NCBI GenBank assembly: GCA_023101885.1
Contig: JALPQD010000005.1
Coordinates: 3,739,020-3,803,019 of the forward strand
From: Typhlomys cinereus
Lineage: Eukaryota > Chordata > Mammalia > Rodentia > Platacanthomyidae
DNA length: 64,000 nucleotides
Direction: 5' to 3'
Shown: one piece after another, positions 1-10,899 of the stretch
Layout of the letters: each line of letters begins with the position of its first letter
How positions within the stretch are numbered: the first letter of the stretch is position 1
Notes under the pieces: generated by a model
Told to the model about the DNA's origin: nothing
What the model saw: the letters and a program-made list of their open reading frames with translations, nothing else
Database searches by the model: none
Program-made: the position numbers and the translations under genes

Positions 1-481
1 GGCACAGCGTCGCCAGGAGGGCATGTGACGAGTGACTCAGAGCCAGGCCTGTGGAACATACCTGTATCAGGAGCAGGAGTGTGAAGTCAGCTGGGCTGCT
101 TCGTGAGACCCTGTCTGAAAGCAGAACAAGAAGCTAGAGAATGAGTTGATTTGTTTGGACAGGATGATTGAGAAATATTCTATGAGCCATTTATTAAGCT
201 GTGTATGTATAAAGAAATACATAACAAGACATGAAAAATGAAGCTTTTTTGGTATTAAAGGTGTCTTAAATGTGGCATACACAGGTATATATGCATACCA
301 TAATCAAGTATTTTAAAAGATTGTTAAATTACTGACTTTATATACATTGTCAGCTGTATGTAGGTTGTCTTCAATCATTATACTTTTGCCCAGCCTTAGA
401 ACTGATTTTTTAAATATTAATATGCATTTAGTCTCCAAAGACAAGTGAATATTTAATTCTGTTCTTCCTTCTGTTTCTCAG

Positions 482-614
482 AGACGCACTGAACAAAATG
501 AAGGATGTGTACGAGAAAAATCCACAGATGGGGGATCCAGGGAGCTTGCAGCCAAAGTTGGCAGAGACCATGAATAACATAGATCGCCTTCGGATGGAAA
601 TCCACAAGAATGAG
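482..614 (+). CDS. Fnbp1l: Fnbp1l internal exon: end of the HR1 (Cdc42-binding) domain
   Basis: This exon encodes 44 codons after one split base, beginning [19 protein letters not shown] and ending [12 protein letters not shown] recognise it as Toca-1 (FNBP1L) of the CIP4/FBP17/Toca-1 family. In these proteins the HR1 coiled coil binds active Cdc42 between an N-terminal F-BAR membrane-bending domain and a C-terminal SH3 domain. The segment is the distal HR1 helix, with the MGDPGS loop typical of the family. The acceptor is TTTCTCAG at 474-481 and the donor is GTATGT at 615. It ends on a complete codon, so the next exon starts in phase 0. The F-BAR exons lie before the window. FBP17 (Fnbp1) and CIP4 (Trip10) are the alternatives, but the later exons fit Toca-1 best. 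Confidence 0.93.
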
Positions 615-947
615 GTATGTTTATTACTCAGCAGCTGTCTAAGATAGAAGCTTCATGATGATATGTTGACTTTTATTAGATTTCTATTTCTATCTAATTT
701 TAGGGTTTAGAGTCTAAGTATATCATTATGGTACATAATTAATTAGTTATTATTTCATTGAGCCATTCTGTAAAGTTAAACATTTGCAGTGTTTTTAAAA
801 ACTTAGCTCTGAAGTTGATTATTGACTAAACTGGAATAAAAATCTAAAAATAATGTCATGAAGTCAGTCTCAAAGTACATTTTAAATGTGGGGTGTCTGT
901 AAGCTGTAAAGCAGCTTATTGAGCTCAGTTTGTATTTTCTCCCAAAG
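615..947 (+). other. Fnbp1l: Fnbp1l intron
   Basis: This AT-rich intron runs from a GTATGT donor to a CCCAAAG acceptor. No repeat family or reading frame is recognisable in it. Confidence 0.85.
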
Positions 948-1042
948 GCTTGGCTGTCTGAAGTTGAGGGCAAAACAGGTGGACGAGGAGACAGAAGACA
1001 TAGCAGTGACATAAGCCATCTTGTAACGCAGGGTCGAGAAAG
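948..1042 (+). CDS. Fnbp1l: Fnbp1l internal exon: linker after HR1
   Basis: This exon encodes AWLSEVEGKTGGRGDRRHSS, then DISHLVTQGRE and two bases (AG) of a split Ser codon. It is the polar, basic, Ser-rich linker between the HR1 and SH3 domains of Toca-1 and has no fold of its own that can be seen. It starts in phase 0, matching the preceding exon, and its AG pairs with the C at 2529 to restore Ser. The donor is GTCAGA, weaker than consensus, so alternative use of this exon is possible though not shown by the sequence. Confidence 0.9.
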
Positions 1043-1089
1043 GTCAGAGTTTAGATGTCATACAATTCTTTTTCCTGTTTGTTTGTTTG

Positions 1090-1326
1090 TTTGTAACGTG
1101 TAGGTATGTATGTGTATTTGTATGTGGGGGGACTGTGTGGAAAAACTGTGTGCCTGGCCCAAGGGTGACTTCAGAAATCATCCCGGATTGCTCTACTTCC
1201 TTATTGCCTTTCTCTGAGAAGTGCAGACCTCTGTCATTTCCACCTAGTCTTTTTTACAAGAGATCTGAGAGCTGAACTTTTGCTTTCAAGGCAAAGACCT
1301 AACCACTGAGCCATCTCTCCAGACTC
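1090..1326 (-). mobile_element. tRNA-headed, CA-tailed SINE (B2-like), antisense
   Basis: Read on the - strand, the element begins with the tRNA-derived head (its complement GAGCCATCTCTCCAG lies at about 1306-1323). It continues through the body shared by about 20 copies in this window and ends in a degenerate GT-rich tail near 1090-1130. Its divergence from other copies suggests an older insertion. Confidence 0.75.
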
Positions 1327-1599
1327 TTGCCTGGTTTACCAAGTTTGGTGTTGAATCAACTTCTCAGTCTTTTAAACCTAAGTCATTTTCTATTCCTTTA
1401 ATAATAGCTGAAGGTGAAATATGAAATTTCATCACACATTTAAAAACGTTAGAACATAAACATAAAAAATCAAGGCACAGAGGAACCTGAGGCATGGGAG
1501 AATTCTGTTAAGGTTATGTAGATGTCTTGCAGTGAAGAAAAAGTTGGTTACTGTTTAAAGTTTAGTGAAGAAAGGGGGCGGCATATATTCCTGTTTGGA

Positions 1600-1768
1600 A
1601 AGTTGTATGTGTGTTTTATGGGCAAATGAGCATTGAGCATTCCCAGGTCCGGGTGTGGAGGTCAGAGGGACAGCCTTCTGAAGTTGGTTGTCTCTCCCAT
1701 GTGGTCAGACGCAGGTCTCCAGGACTGCACACATGCCTTTACTTGCTGAGCCATTTTACCAGCCCAGG
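1600..1768 (-). mobile_element. B3-like SINE fragment, antisense
   Basis: It shows the rodent B3/B2-type pattern on the - strand: a head complement (GCTGAGCCATTTTACCAGCC) and a body containing GTGTGGAGGTCAGAGGGAC. The copy is diverged and its ends are approximate. Confidence 0.55.
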
Positions 1769-2528
1769 GATTAAAGGGCTTTAAAGTTTTTAAAACTGGC
1801 ATTTTGCCATGTTCTGTATGACTTTTGAATTAATTTCTTGATACAGTGTATCTTTTTTCATAATAAACATAAAATCCATAAATTAGAATTCACTATTGAA
1901 GAATTTGAGATATCTAGTGTTAGATCTTGGTTTACTACTTAATTACAGTAAAATTTAAGCAGATTCATTTCCTTAATCACAGGTTCCTAAAAACACAAAA
2001 TGGAGGTCTACAGAGTCCTTAGTAATAAAAGAAATAGTGTATATAAACATCTAGAAATAAAATACCTAATTATTATGTGTTCTCATGCATTAATACCTCT
2101 CTTTACTGTCTACCTTCCTGTTTCTTCTCAAAAGAGTTATTTTCTTTTTAAAAATATTTTATTTATTTATTTTGTGTGCTAAGCTGATGAACTGTGGCAG
2201 AAACCCCTTGGCTGTGGACTGAACATTAGCTCCATCTTCCTAGGTGATGAAAAACAAGTGTCCACTCCATTGTGTCAGTGAGATGTAATTATTGAATATT
2301 TCTGTATGACTGTAATATTGTAGCCTGTTTTATTTCAGGAAATTTAACAAAGAATCATTTTGTCTTAGAAGCAATTTACATAATCATTGTTCATGAAAAT
2401 AGAGCTTAGTATGGAACTACCATGAGTAACCATTTTGTGAATTGATCCTGAGAACATCAACTTACAAATAATGCATTAGGAGATATCATGTTAGTGATAA
2501 TTGCTCAGAAATCATTTCATGTGTTTAG

Positions 2529-2676
2529 CCCCGAGGGAAGTTATACTGATGATGCAAACCAAGAAGTCCGTGGTCCACCCCAGCAGCATAGTCACCACAG
2601 TGAGTTTGATGATGAATTTGAGGACGACGATCCTTGCCTGCTATTGGACACTGCAAAGCTATCTACCCTTTTGATG
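2529..2676 (+). CDS. Fnbp1l: Fnbp1l internal exon: acidic linker and start of SH3, with a 1-base frameshift
   Basis: The exon begins by completing a Ser codon (AG|C) and reads PEGSYTDDANQEVRG, then a His-rich patch and the acidic run EFDDEFEDDDP, all typical of Toca-1. After the Pro codon at 2632-2634 the family frame continues only if one more T is present: the downstream bases then encode the first SH3 strand, including the AIYPFD (ALYDY-type) motif, and would end with one leftover base to pair with GA at 3915. As given, the exon has 148 bases instead of the expected 149. The shifted frame runs across the junction into a TGA in the next exon, removing the SH3 domain. All other exons are intact, so an assembly or sequencing error in the TT run at 2634-2635 is likely, but a real allele is possible. 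The acceptor is TGTTTAG and the donor GTATGA. Confidence 0.88.
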
Positions 2677-3914
2677 GTATGATGGTCTAGTATGATATGT
2701 TTGATGAAATTGGCTCCTTGAAATTAAAATAAGTTGTCCTTTATTTTAGTGTCTTTAGCTGAATAATACATTGTCAGAAAACTATAAACTAGTTCATTAG
2801 CTGTGTAGTTTTAACCGTAATATAAAAATAGTGGTCTACCATACACCTGAATTGAAAGAAAGTCACCTGTGCGATCAGTATCATGATGCAGATTGTTAGC
2901 TATCAACCTTGGTCAATAGAGAATCCCCCCAGATCTTAACTAGTGCTTACATGTATGCACATAGTTGAAAGAGCTTAAGTTGTACTCAGTCCAGAAGCAG
3001 ATGGCTGGTAGATGTCACTCATGCTTTTCCTTGCTAGTGATTAATATTGAGAGACAAGTGTAAGGCATAACTGAGTAGTGTTGTACTTGACCTCTTCGGG
3101 TGAAAGTGGGGAAGTGTAAGTGCTTACTGCTCTCGCTCCTTTCAGAAGGAGAACGGTGTTGTAGTGTTCTGCTGCAGACTTACTCCTCTTTTCCTTGAAG
3201 ACTCTGAAAAGTCTGTTTCCTTACTTACAGAAGAGCATAGCAACACCTCATAAATTATTTGTTATAAAATGGCACATGATTTAACATCTTCTCCACTAAT
3301 CCAATGTGTTGGTTTTAAAATTGAATGAAATCTTTAATTATTATTCCTCATTCATAGAAAATATATTTAAGATTGTGGTACATTGTAGTCCAGTGAGCAG
3401 GGTAAAAACTTGGCTTATGTTTAGTGGCACATGGTGGAGCAGTTGAGGTGTGAGAAGGGGTCCTGAGGGCCATCATGTCATCGTGAGAGTTAAGCCTGTG
3501 TGTCTCTTATTTTCTCTGATCGCTTTTTTACTCTTTTACTCTCCAACATTCTTACTGTATTCCTCGTTCATGTCTCATGGTGTTTTTAGATAAGAGCACT
3601 CACTGCACAAATTTAGGAAAGGAATTAAAACCATGAAATAAGAGTTCGAATCCTGTCATTATATAGGGTCACTGGCTCAGTCATTCTGTTAACATGTGGG
3701 ATGGGGGAATAGTAATTCAGCTTGACAGGCTCGCTGTGTAGTTAAGAAGAGAATGAAAGGATAGAATAAACTACAAAGCATCACACAGCAGACATTGCTT
3801 GGGTGCATTGCACTCTAGTAGAATTTCATGTTGATATTATGTCATATTTATAACTTTCATTAAAAATTGTTGCTGTGCTTTAATTATACTTTTACTATGA
3901 CAACTCTCATCTAG
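2677..3914 (+). other. Fnbp1l: Fnbp1l intron
   Basis: This intron is AT-rich unique sequence between a GTATGA donor and a CATCTAG acceptor. I see no clear SINE, reading frame or structured element in it. Confidence 0.8.
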
Positions 3915-4093
3915 GACATAATGAAGGTACTCTGGCAATGAAAGAAGGTGAAGTTCTATACATTATTGAGGAGGACAAAGGTGATGGATGGACAAGAGCC
4001 CGGAGACAGAATGGCGAAGAAGGCTACGTTCCCACATCATACATAGATGTAACTCTAGAGAAAAACAGTAAAGGTGCAGTAACTTATATCTAA
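3915..4093 (+). CDS. Fnbp1l: Fnbp1l SH3-domain exon with two alternative C-termini
   Basis: After completing Gly (G|GA) the exon encodes [20 protein letters not shown], then [20 protein letters not shown] and [13 protein letters not shown]. This is nearly a whole SH3 domain: the acidic RT-loop region, the GDGW Trp that contacts proline ligands, and the GYVPTSYI final strand. In this family the SH3 recruits N-WASP/WIP and dynamin. Two ends are possible. Read-through gives the tail AVTYI and stops at TAA 4091-4093. Alternatively, GTGCAG at 4074 acts as a donor, ending the exon at 4073 and joining G to GT at 5302, giving a tail ending Gly-Ser then TGA. Both tails are plausible Toca-1 isoform ends. 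Confidence 0.92.
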
Positions 4094-5301
4094 ACTAACG
4101 AGGCAGCTTTGTGCCGTGAGTGACTTAGGAATGGTAACGTGAAATGAAAACACATTCGACAGGTCAGAAGAATAAGAATGTTAAAGGGCATCATGATTTA
4201 CTATTCAGTGTGTGAGCTGAGTGCAGGCTTGGTTGTAGAGATGTGTATATTGCCACGAGAAACTCTTTGTGACACCTTACCATTGAGTAACGTTGGTGTG
4301 AAAGCTTAATCGATGCCTTTGCTTTATGTTCTGCTCCAGTCTGTGTTGAAGGATGTGTGTCTTCTGCCTTACAAATAAGAGGATATAATCATTAGGAGAA
4401 AACCTAGGTAGGGTGCCCCTAACCATTTAATTCAGAACAGCTAAGTAAAATTGCCCTGAACTACGAACCTGATTCCCAAGAGGACTTCTTTCCAGGAGTT
4501 TGAATTTATAGCTTCAGTTTATAGAAGAAAAGTAACAGTTTTATAATTATGTAAGATTATAATCATTTTCCTTTTCCTCTCTATTCTTAACTTTGGTTTC
4601 CTAAAGGAAGAAAATGAGTACCTAGTACATAATCTATTTAAATAGTAGATCAAGAGATCCATGAAATAAATGATATGGTATAGCTCTTAGAGATAAAACA
4701 GCTTCGAGACCTGAAAGTATTTGCAGGTTTACTGGAAATTTTTAATAATGTGTAAGCTTCATTCTAAACTAATCTTACATTTGTATTTTTTTAGTCTCAA
4801 AAAATGTCTTTGGGAATATCACATTAGTGATATTTGGCATTTGGTAGTGACACACAGGAAAAATAGATTCTAAGTCAGTGAAAATATGGGAAAATCACAA
4901 GTGGAGGAGAAGTACTGGCAGGGTTTATTTTCAGAAGAGAAATAGCTTTTTTGACTAATTGCGTTGAGGGAAAATATTTGTACTACCATCGAGGGCTTCA
5001 CTTTAGCTGGATCATCAGCTATTAGAGTGGAATTTATTTTCTGTAGTAATTTTTGGGATCATTGTACAATTGAGAATTGTTCGGTGGTAGTCTCAGAAGT
5101 TAGCAGAATTTGAAATAAATGGAGGAAGCAGCAATGCTGGCCTTTGATTTACTTATGCTTCACATTTTTCTGGTGTTTTCAGTAGCTAACAGTAAAATGA
5201 TTTTAAGGACATTTGGGACGGACACTTTAAGCTGAGTATCCCCTTTGGTCTTACCAAAGGTCTTCAGTAATTGTTTTTTTCTTTTTCCCCCTGGACTGCA
5301 G
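4094..5301 (+). other. Fnbp1l: Fnbp1l alternative intron, or 3'UTR of the read-through isoform
   Basis: This AT-rich segment is intronic when the donor at 4074 is used. It is 3' untranslated sequence when the exon reads through to TAA at 4091. It contains no recognisable repeat and ends in a pyrimidine tract with a CTGCAG acceptor at 5296-5301. Confidence 0.7.
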
Positions 5302-5309
5302 GTTCCTGA
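5302..5309 (+). CDS. Fnbp1l: Fnbp1l terminal exon, coding part (final codons and stop)
   Basis: An acceptor CTGCAG is followed by GT TCC TGA. Joined to the G at 4073, this gives Gly-Ser-stop, a natural end for the short-tail Toca-1 isoform. A strong pyrimidine tract (5268-5290) precedes it. The exact phase match with the donor at 4074 is the main evidence, because eight bases cannot be recognised by similarity alone. Confidence 0.75.
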
Positions 5310-6587
5310 AGAGGGTTTCTGAGGAAATGGGCGAGATGTTGAAGGAGGTTACATGCAGCTGCTCTGGGGGAGGGGGTGAGAGTTGTCAGGCTCTAAGGAG
5401 TGAGAGAGACAAGTTGCATGAGTGCATGCAGACATGATTTATTTTACTAACTTCATTAGCATTTTCATACATTGTTCTAAAAAATCATTATAGTACCAGC
5501 CCTTAAATTCCTAGTTCACAGTTGTTCACATGGAAGACCAAAGCCAATCATGGCTGACTCTTTCCATTTATTTTACTGATAATAAAAAAGAATCAGGAAG
5601 AATACAGAGCTGCCTTCGAGTTTGTCTTATTTTGGCTGTCCTGATAGGATGCGCTCATCCAGCTCTGTTTTAATTGGCTTTTAGACTGTTGTCTGTTAGA
5701 ATTGTTGGCATTTGTCAGTGTCTGCCTGCGCCACCTCCGTGCTTGCTTAACATCCTGTTGCATGTCTAGAGTGACCTGGGCTTAGATTTTTTCAGGCATG
5801 TCTTTATAATCCCTTGTTCTTGTCAGAGTCTTCGTTTTGTTTTTCATTTGTAGTGCAAGTCACTTTGTCAGACACCTCCAGCACTAATGTTTCCATCTTA
5901 GTGTTTGTGTACGCTGCTGTAACTTCCCCACTGCAAACATTCCGAGACATAGTCTGTGAACCTGAAGCATTTATGCTAAGGAAAAGAAAACATCTCTGCT
6001 CTATCTAGTCTACAGCCCAGTTGAAAGAACTCTGAACTGTGACACATCTTCAGCACCTCTGTCTGGGAAGAATCCAGTCAGCACTGAAATCCTGGCATAA
6101 TAAACATAGAAGATACTCACCACCTCACAACAAAGGACTGTTGTCAAAAGTCAGCTGCTTCCATTCAAATGCTGCCTTAAACTCGAGTGCCTAAATCTGT
6201 CGATTGCCAACTCTGCACTGCAGTAGCCCACACAGGGCTTTGTGCGGCTCACGACCTCCTTCACTCTGTGGCTCTGCCGCAGCTGCTGATACAGCCTCAG
6301 TAGGTGGCTTTCAGAGCTCCACCATGTGCAATGGTGCATCTTCAAATTTATACATCCAATTAAAGACATGTCTGAGTCCATTTTACTTTCCTTGGTGTAT
6401 TTATGAGAAGTTTTATGGACCCCCTCCCCCCATCTTTTAACTTGGGGTTATGACGATCTCGTTTGATTATTACAATGGTAGTCTGTTTCCAAGTGATGAT
6501 TTTGTTCGAACCACATAAAATTTAGTGAAACTTCGTATGATCTATGTGCACTTTTACTTGTAAAATTGAAATTTCTTTGTTTATACC

Positions 6588-6595
6588 TGTAAATA
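6588..6595 (+). promoter_or_regulatory. Pumilio-response-like element in the Fnbp1l 3'UTR
   Basis: TGTAAATA exactly matches the UGUANAUA consensus bound by PUM1/PUM2, which usually promotes mRNA decay or translational repression. The match is direct; function is inferred, since eight-base matches also occur by chance. Confidence 0.4.
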
Positions 6596-7499
6596 CAGTT
6601 CTTGTTAGTGCCCCGTTGCTCATGTCCTACTTCACATTTGTGATTTAGTTAATGACTTGTATGTATCTGAACTAATTTCTTAGTAGTCTTATAACAGAGG
6701 GGTGGGTGGGGTGGGAGGGTTATTTGTACCACCGATGCTTCATTAATTTGGTTCTTTGCTGTTCTGAAGGGAGAAAGACAATGTGAAATGTTCTGTGTAT
6801 TATTGGATTTCAAGCAATATTTTAGAAGTTGTGCGACTGCTTTAATAATTTTCCCCAGTGCTGTTTGAATCATACTACCAGTTGTACTAAGCTGAATGAC
6901 AATTGTGTGAAAGTTAATGCCTTCCTAAGATCAAGTACACCACTGTTGTGGAGCTGACATAGTGTATTACCTTTGAGGCTAGTAAACTATAAAGTTTTAG
7001 ATATTAAATCTTGTTACAGGGTTATTTATATAATGTGATATTATTCAATACTGACAGACTACATGAAGTAGTTTTTAAAACTAGTGCTATTTTTGTTTCA
7101 AAGGTCAGCAATGAGAAGAAAATGTGATCTGTGTTGTCTTCTGTATAAAGACTCAAGTACTTTTTTTTTTTTTTTTTTTTTTTGGCCAATAGCCACAGAG
7201 AAAAGTCAAAGCTTTCTTGTAAGGACTGCTCTTTGCAAGCAACTACTTGTTTTTCTACAACCAGGACTTGCTTTGTAGGAGGCAAGTTCCTTCACATGGA
7301 GGTGTGCCCCTGGGTGTGGGTTATACATTTGCACTTACAGTTTAGATCATCCTTAAATCAGTCTTAAACTTTGAACATGTGAATTCTCTAAAAGAAATTG
7401 TTAATTTTGCAGTAATTTTCACTCTTTGTGCACATACTGATTTCTTAATGGTAAATGCTTTGTTTATGATAGTGTTCTCTGTTGAGAATATTTTCATGA

Positions 7500-7505
7500 A
7501 ATAAA
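7500..7505 (+). terminator. Fnbp1l poly(A) signal AATAAA
   Basis: A canonical AATAAA lies in an AT-rich context, with a GT-rich downstream element about 30-50 bases later. SINE-dense intergenic sequence begins about 1.1 kb further on. This is the most distal clear signal for Fnbp1l. Confidence 0.75.
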
Positions 7506-8689
7506 ACAATCTTTTCATGGCCAGTTAAGATGTGTACTTTTATTGTTGCGTGAACCAACATTTATGATAATTCCACTCCTGAATGTGATAAATTTCAGAT
7601 AACTACAAAGTAGGTAAGTTTCTGAAGTGGGCAACCTTTTGGGGAAGCATTTTTAGACACTTGTCTGATTTCCAGTTTCTCTTACACTTTGTTAAAGAAG
7701 AGCCCAAGTTCCTTTAGAGTGAATTTAAGTTGCTTGTGATACTTTGGCTTTATCTTTGTTCTGGTCGAGGCACATGGCACAAACTTCCACAAGTGCTGCT
7801 CCGGGCTGCACAGCCTGACGAGCATTTCCTGTGCTTCTTGATTCCTGACTGGTGTAGAAGCACCAGTGCTTCTTGGCATTTCAAAGCACGGAAGGAGAAC
7901 ATTTGCCATAATTAGTGACACATTATCTGTAACTTGTAGGAAATCTAATTTCAGAAGTCATGTTTTTTTAAAAAGCAAATGTTAAACTGTGACTGCAAAT
8001 TTTTGGAAATCCCAAAGGGAATTAAAAACTCAGCATAAATTCAGAGCACAGGGAGGTTGCAATTTTAAGATAATGAAACTGAAAGATAATGCCAAGTTTG
8101 GAAGTAGGCACATGCAAAATAATGAAAATGGCAGGAAAATGGTGTCAAATTATTACATCATCAGATAAATAAAGGTTTGAGAAAACAGAAAAAAGCAAGA
8201 TAATGAAAAGGCCCATGAAATATCTCAGCTAAGATTGGGGGAAGTCAAATCCTTCTTGGTAGGAACAGATAACATGACATTAGCAAAGGAAAATGAACCC
8301 AACTTAATTAAAAAGGGTAGTCACCACTAGTAACTGGGGAGACCGGAGACAATAGAAAGATACCAAAAGATTGAGGTTTGAGAACATTAATTTTGGAAAG
8401 TAAAGTCACAGATACGCAGTACTAGATACTAGAAGTACAAGATAACATTAGCATGTAAGGGAAACGTAACAGGCACCTGGCCTAGGTTCCTAAGAATAAA
8501 CCATGCAGAACTTGTTTTTTTTCCCCCTTCTCTTCTCATGTGTGCGTTTTGGGGGAGCATTTGGTTGATACTGGCAATAATCATTGATTACTTTTCATCT
8601 ATGTTTTAAATTCAGAGCTTGCCTGTAGAACTAGTCTTGCTGGAATTACAGGTAGGCCACTGTATCTAAAAAGCATTTTTTTAAAAATT

Positions 8690-8946
8690 ACTTTTGTATA
8701 TGGGTCTGTGTATCAGAGAGCCCAGTGTGCCTGTGGAGGCCCAAGGGTGACTTTGGGAATCATCCTGTATTGCTTCTACCTCCTATTTGCTTTTGCTCTG
8801 GCGTTTCCCAGGCTCTGCCTTCCAGAATGGAAGTACAAGGGTCACCATCATCCCTGCCTGGTGTTTTTTTGTGTGACCTGGGATCTGAACTCAGGACCTT
8901 CTGCTTGTGAGGCAGAAGCTTAGCCCCTGAACCATCTCTGGCCCCA
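8690..8946 (-). mobile_element. tRNA-headed, CA-tailed SINE, antisense
   Basis: This full-length copy has its head complement (CCATCTCTGGCCCC) at the right end and its body through 8720-8930. A short direct repeat, AAGCATTTT, lies on both sides (about 8671 and 8951), consistent with a target-site duplication. A second partial tRNA-head relic follows at about 8965-9020. Confidence 0.75.
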
Positions 8947-9085
8947 CTAAGCATTTTAAGATTTGGTCCTTGAGCTTGAATGGCAAGTGCTTTAACCACT
9001 GAGTCATCTCCCCAGCCCCCCATCTTATTTTTTCGGTACAGTGGATGAGTTCCAAGTGTAATGTCTTGATTACAGCACAATTTCA

Positions 9086-9323
9086 TTTTTCATTTCATTT
9101 TGTGTGTATGTGGGGGGGGGCACCGTGTGTCCCTATGGATGCCAAGGTTGGCATTGGGAATCATCCTGGATTGCTTCTACTTCTTGCTTCACTCTGGGAT
9201 TTCCCAGGCTCCGCCCACCAGAGCCAGAAGTGAAGGCAGTGGTTGTTTCCTCCTGGGATTCAAACTCAGGACCTGCTTTATGCGAGACAGAGCCTTAACC
9301 CCTGCGCCATCTCTCCAGTCCTA
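9086..9323 (-). mobile_element. tRNA-headed SINE with 17-bp target-site duplication
   Basis: The element is bounded by a 17-bp direct repeat at 9069-9085 and 9324-9340 (ATTACAGCACAATTTCA, one mismatch), the signature of L1-mediated retrotransposition. The tRNA head lies at the right, on the - strand, and a GT/G-rich tail at the left. Confidence 0.85.
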
Positions 9324-9424
9324 ATTACAGCATAATTTCAATGTGAGAGGATTTCTTGTTTTTTGTGAGATGCTACAAGAGAAGTAGCTTTGGTAACCCA
9401 AAATGTCAACCCTGAGGAGAGTTT

Positions 9425-9636
9425 ATTTATGTGTAAGAGAAATAAATGGAGATACAGATAAATAGGGTGAGAGAGGCAGAGAGAGGGGGGGGACGTACAA
9501 GCCGTGGTACACAGGTGGAGACTAGAGAATAACTTGGAAGTCACTTCTCTCCTACCATGTGGGCTTCTGGGGATTGAATTCAGGTTGCCAGGTGCGACAA
9601 GTACCTTACCCACTGAGTCATCTTGCCAGCCCGAGG
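9425..9636 (-). mobile_element. B3-like SINE, antisense
   Basis: The - strand reads from a tRNA head (complement GAGTCATCTTGCCAGCCC at 9617-9634) through a B3-type body with ACCATGTGGGCTTCTGGGG on the + strand, into a GA-rich and AATAAA-like tail. It is moderately diverged. Confidence 0.6.
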
Positions 9637-9639
9637 GAA

Positions 9640-9885
9640 GCTTCTTAAGGAAGAGGAGACTGTGACAAGCCAAGATGGCCGCAAGTCACAAAGAGAGCCC
9701 AGCGTTGCCACTTCTGTGTCTCACTAGACTGTGTGGCTTTTTGATGTGGCCGCCTTCGATTCATCCCTGCTCCTGTAAGTAAGTCCAATAAAGTCTGCTT
9801 CACCAAGCTGGATTTTAATTTAATCTTGACTTTGGTCTGTTGGATCCCTGTCTGGCCATCAATCCAGGAAAAGTGTCACACAGCA
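9640..9885 (+). mobile_element. LTR-like fragment with internal poly(A) signal
   Basis: It contains CCAAGATGGCCGC, an AATAAA at 9787-9792 followed by a CTGCTTCACC stretch, and a T-rich, U5-like end, which resembles the R-U5 half of a retroviral LTR. No internal coding region or second LTR is seen. The family is not identified and the ends are approximate. Confidence 0.35.
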
Positions 9886-9962
9886 GTGTTGAGTTATGAA
9901 CAACATTAGACATGTCTGTCACTCATCTCAATAAAGAAAAATTACCATCTCTTAAGAATAAC

Positions 9963-10222
9963 CAGTTTCTGGGCTGGAAACTCGGCCTCACAAGCAGAAG
10001 GTCCTGAGTTCTGATCCCAGATACCAAGGAAAAAATGCCAGCGGAAATGGCAGTGACCTCTTCTGGCCTTGGTGGGCAGAGCTTGGGAAATTCTAAAGCG
10101 AAGCAAGGAGGTAGAAGCAGTCCAGGATAATTCCTGAAGTCATCCTTTGGCTTCCATAGGGACACACAGTGCCCTCTGACATACACACATTAAATGAATG
10201 AACAAATAAAGTTTTTTAAAAG
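9963..10222 (+). mobile_element. tRNA-headed, CA-tailed SINE, sense
   Basis: It starts TTTCTGGGCTGGAAACTCGG, has a B-box-like GAGTTCTGATCC and the shared body, and ends with AATGAATGAACAAATAAAG. This is one of the more complete copies, although its A box is degraded. Confidence 0.75.
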
Positions 10223-10899
10223 AATAACCAATATCTTAAATTTGAGCAGTTTATATATAAGAGAGAGAGAGAGTTTGGTCTTGTGGATATTTTTAGTGAT
10301 GTCTTTGTTTTGTACAGGTGTCTTTAGAGATTCTATATGTGATCAGGGCTGATGTTCTTCCAGTGCACGTGGATGTGTAGTTACAGTGAATGCTAAATGC
10401 TGAGGTGTTTCCATACCAGTTAGTGAGAGGATAACTCAGTACAGTCATGGGAGTCCCAGCCTCCATGGTTTATCTCAAACCACATGATATCCCATGTTAC
10501 CAAGCATTTTTACTATAAATGCTGAAGGCGAAGCTAAGGGGTTTGTGATGTACCGTTACTTTATTCAGGTGTGTTGAAGATTCTTCTCTGGCATCATAAA
10601 CTCTTGGGATTATCCTGCTCAAGGCTGGTAGGGTCAGATCTCAGCGTGGGCTACAACTGGAGAGCCGGGCAAGGCATGTATGCATAGGTGTGGGCCCTGT
10701 GACAACGTACTAATGTCTAGGTTGTTTTGTTTTGTTTGTCACCTTAATCTGTGTGGTAAAAAGAGGCTACCGTGTGCATCTGAGGTGCGAGAAGAGGGAC
10801 TAATCTCCACTTAGAAGAACTTCCTTCCTGTCCAGTATGTTTTTAGCTTCCTTCTCCGTCCCTTGGCATTTGTCCTGTTTTGCAATAGGGATTTAGCAA

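Larger units (their letters stand above)
1043..2528 (+). other. Fnbp1l: Fnbp1l intron with two SINE relics
   Basis: The intron holds an antisense CA-tailed tRNA-SINE (about 1090-1326) and a B3-like SINE fragment (about 1600-1768). The remainder is AT-rich unique sequence with no coding potential I could recognise. Confidence 0.8.
5310..7525 (+). other. Fnbp1l: Fnbp1l 3' untranslated region
   Basis: The segment runs from the stop codon to a poly(A) signal and is free of obvious SINEs except a 23-base T run at 7161-7183, unusual for its length in this repeat-dense window. It contains a perfect Pumilio-type element TGTAAATA at 6588-6595 and several ATTTA-type AU-rich stretches near 7020-7035. 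The 3' end is inferred from AATAAA at 7500-7505 followed by GT/T-rich sequence at 7531-7552. An internal AATAAA-like site near 6100 could give a shorter transcript. Confidence 0.7.

Noticed and set aside
1..130. Possible B1 fragment at the very start of the window
   Set aside because: The end GTGAGACCCTGTCTGAAA looks like a B1 tail, but the rest is too diverged and truncated by the window edge to call firmly.
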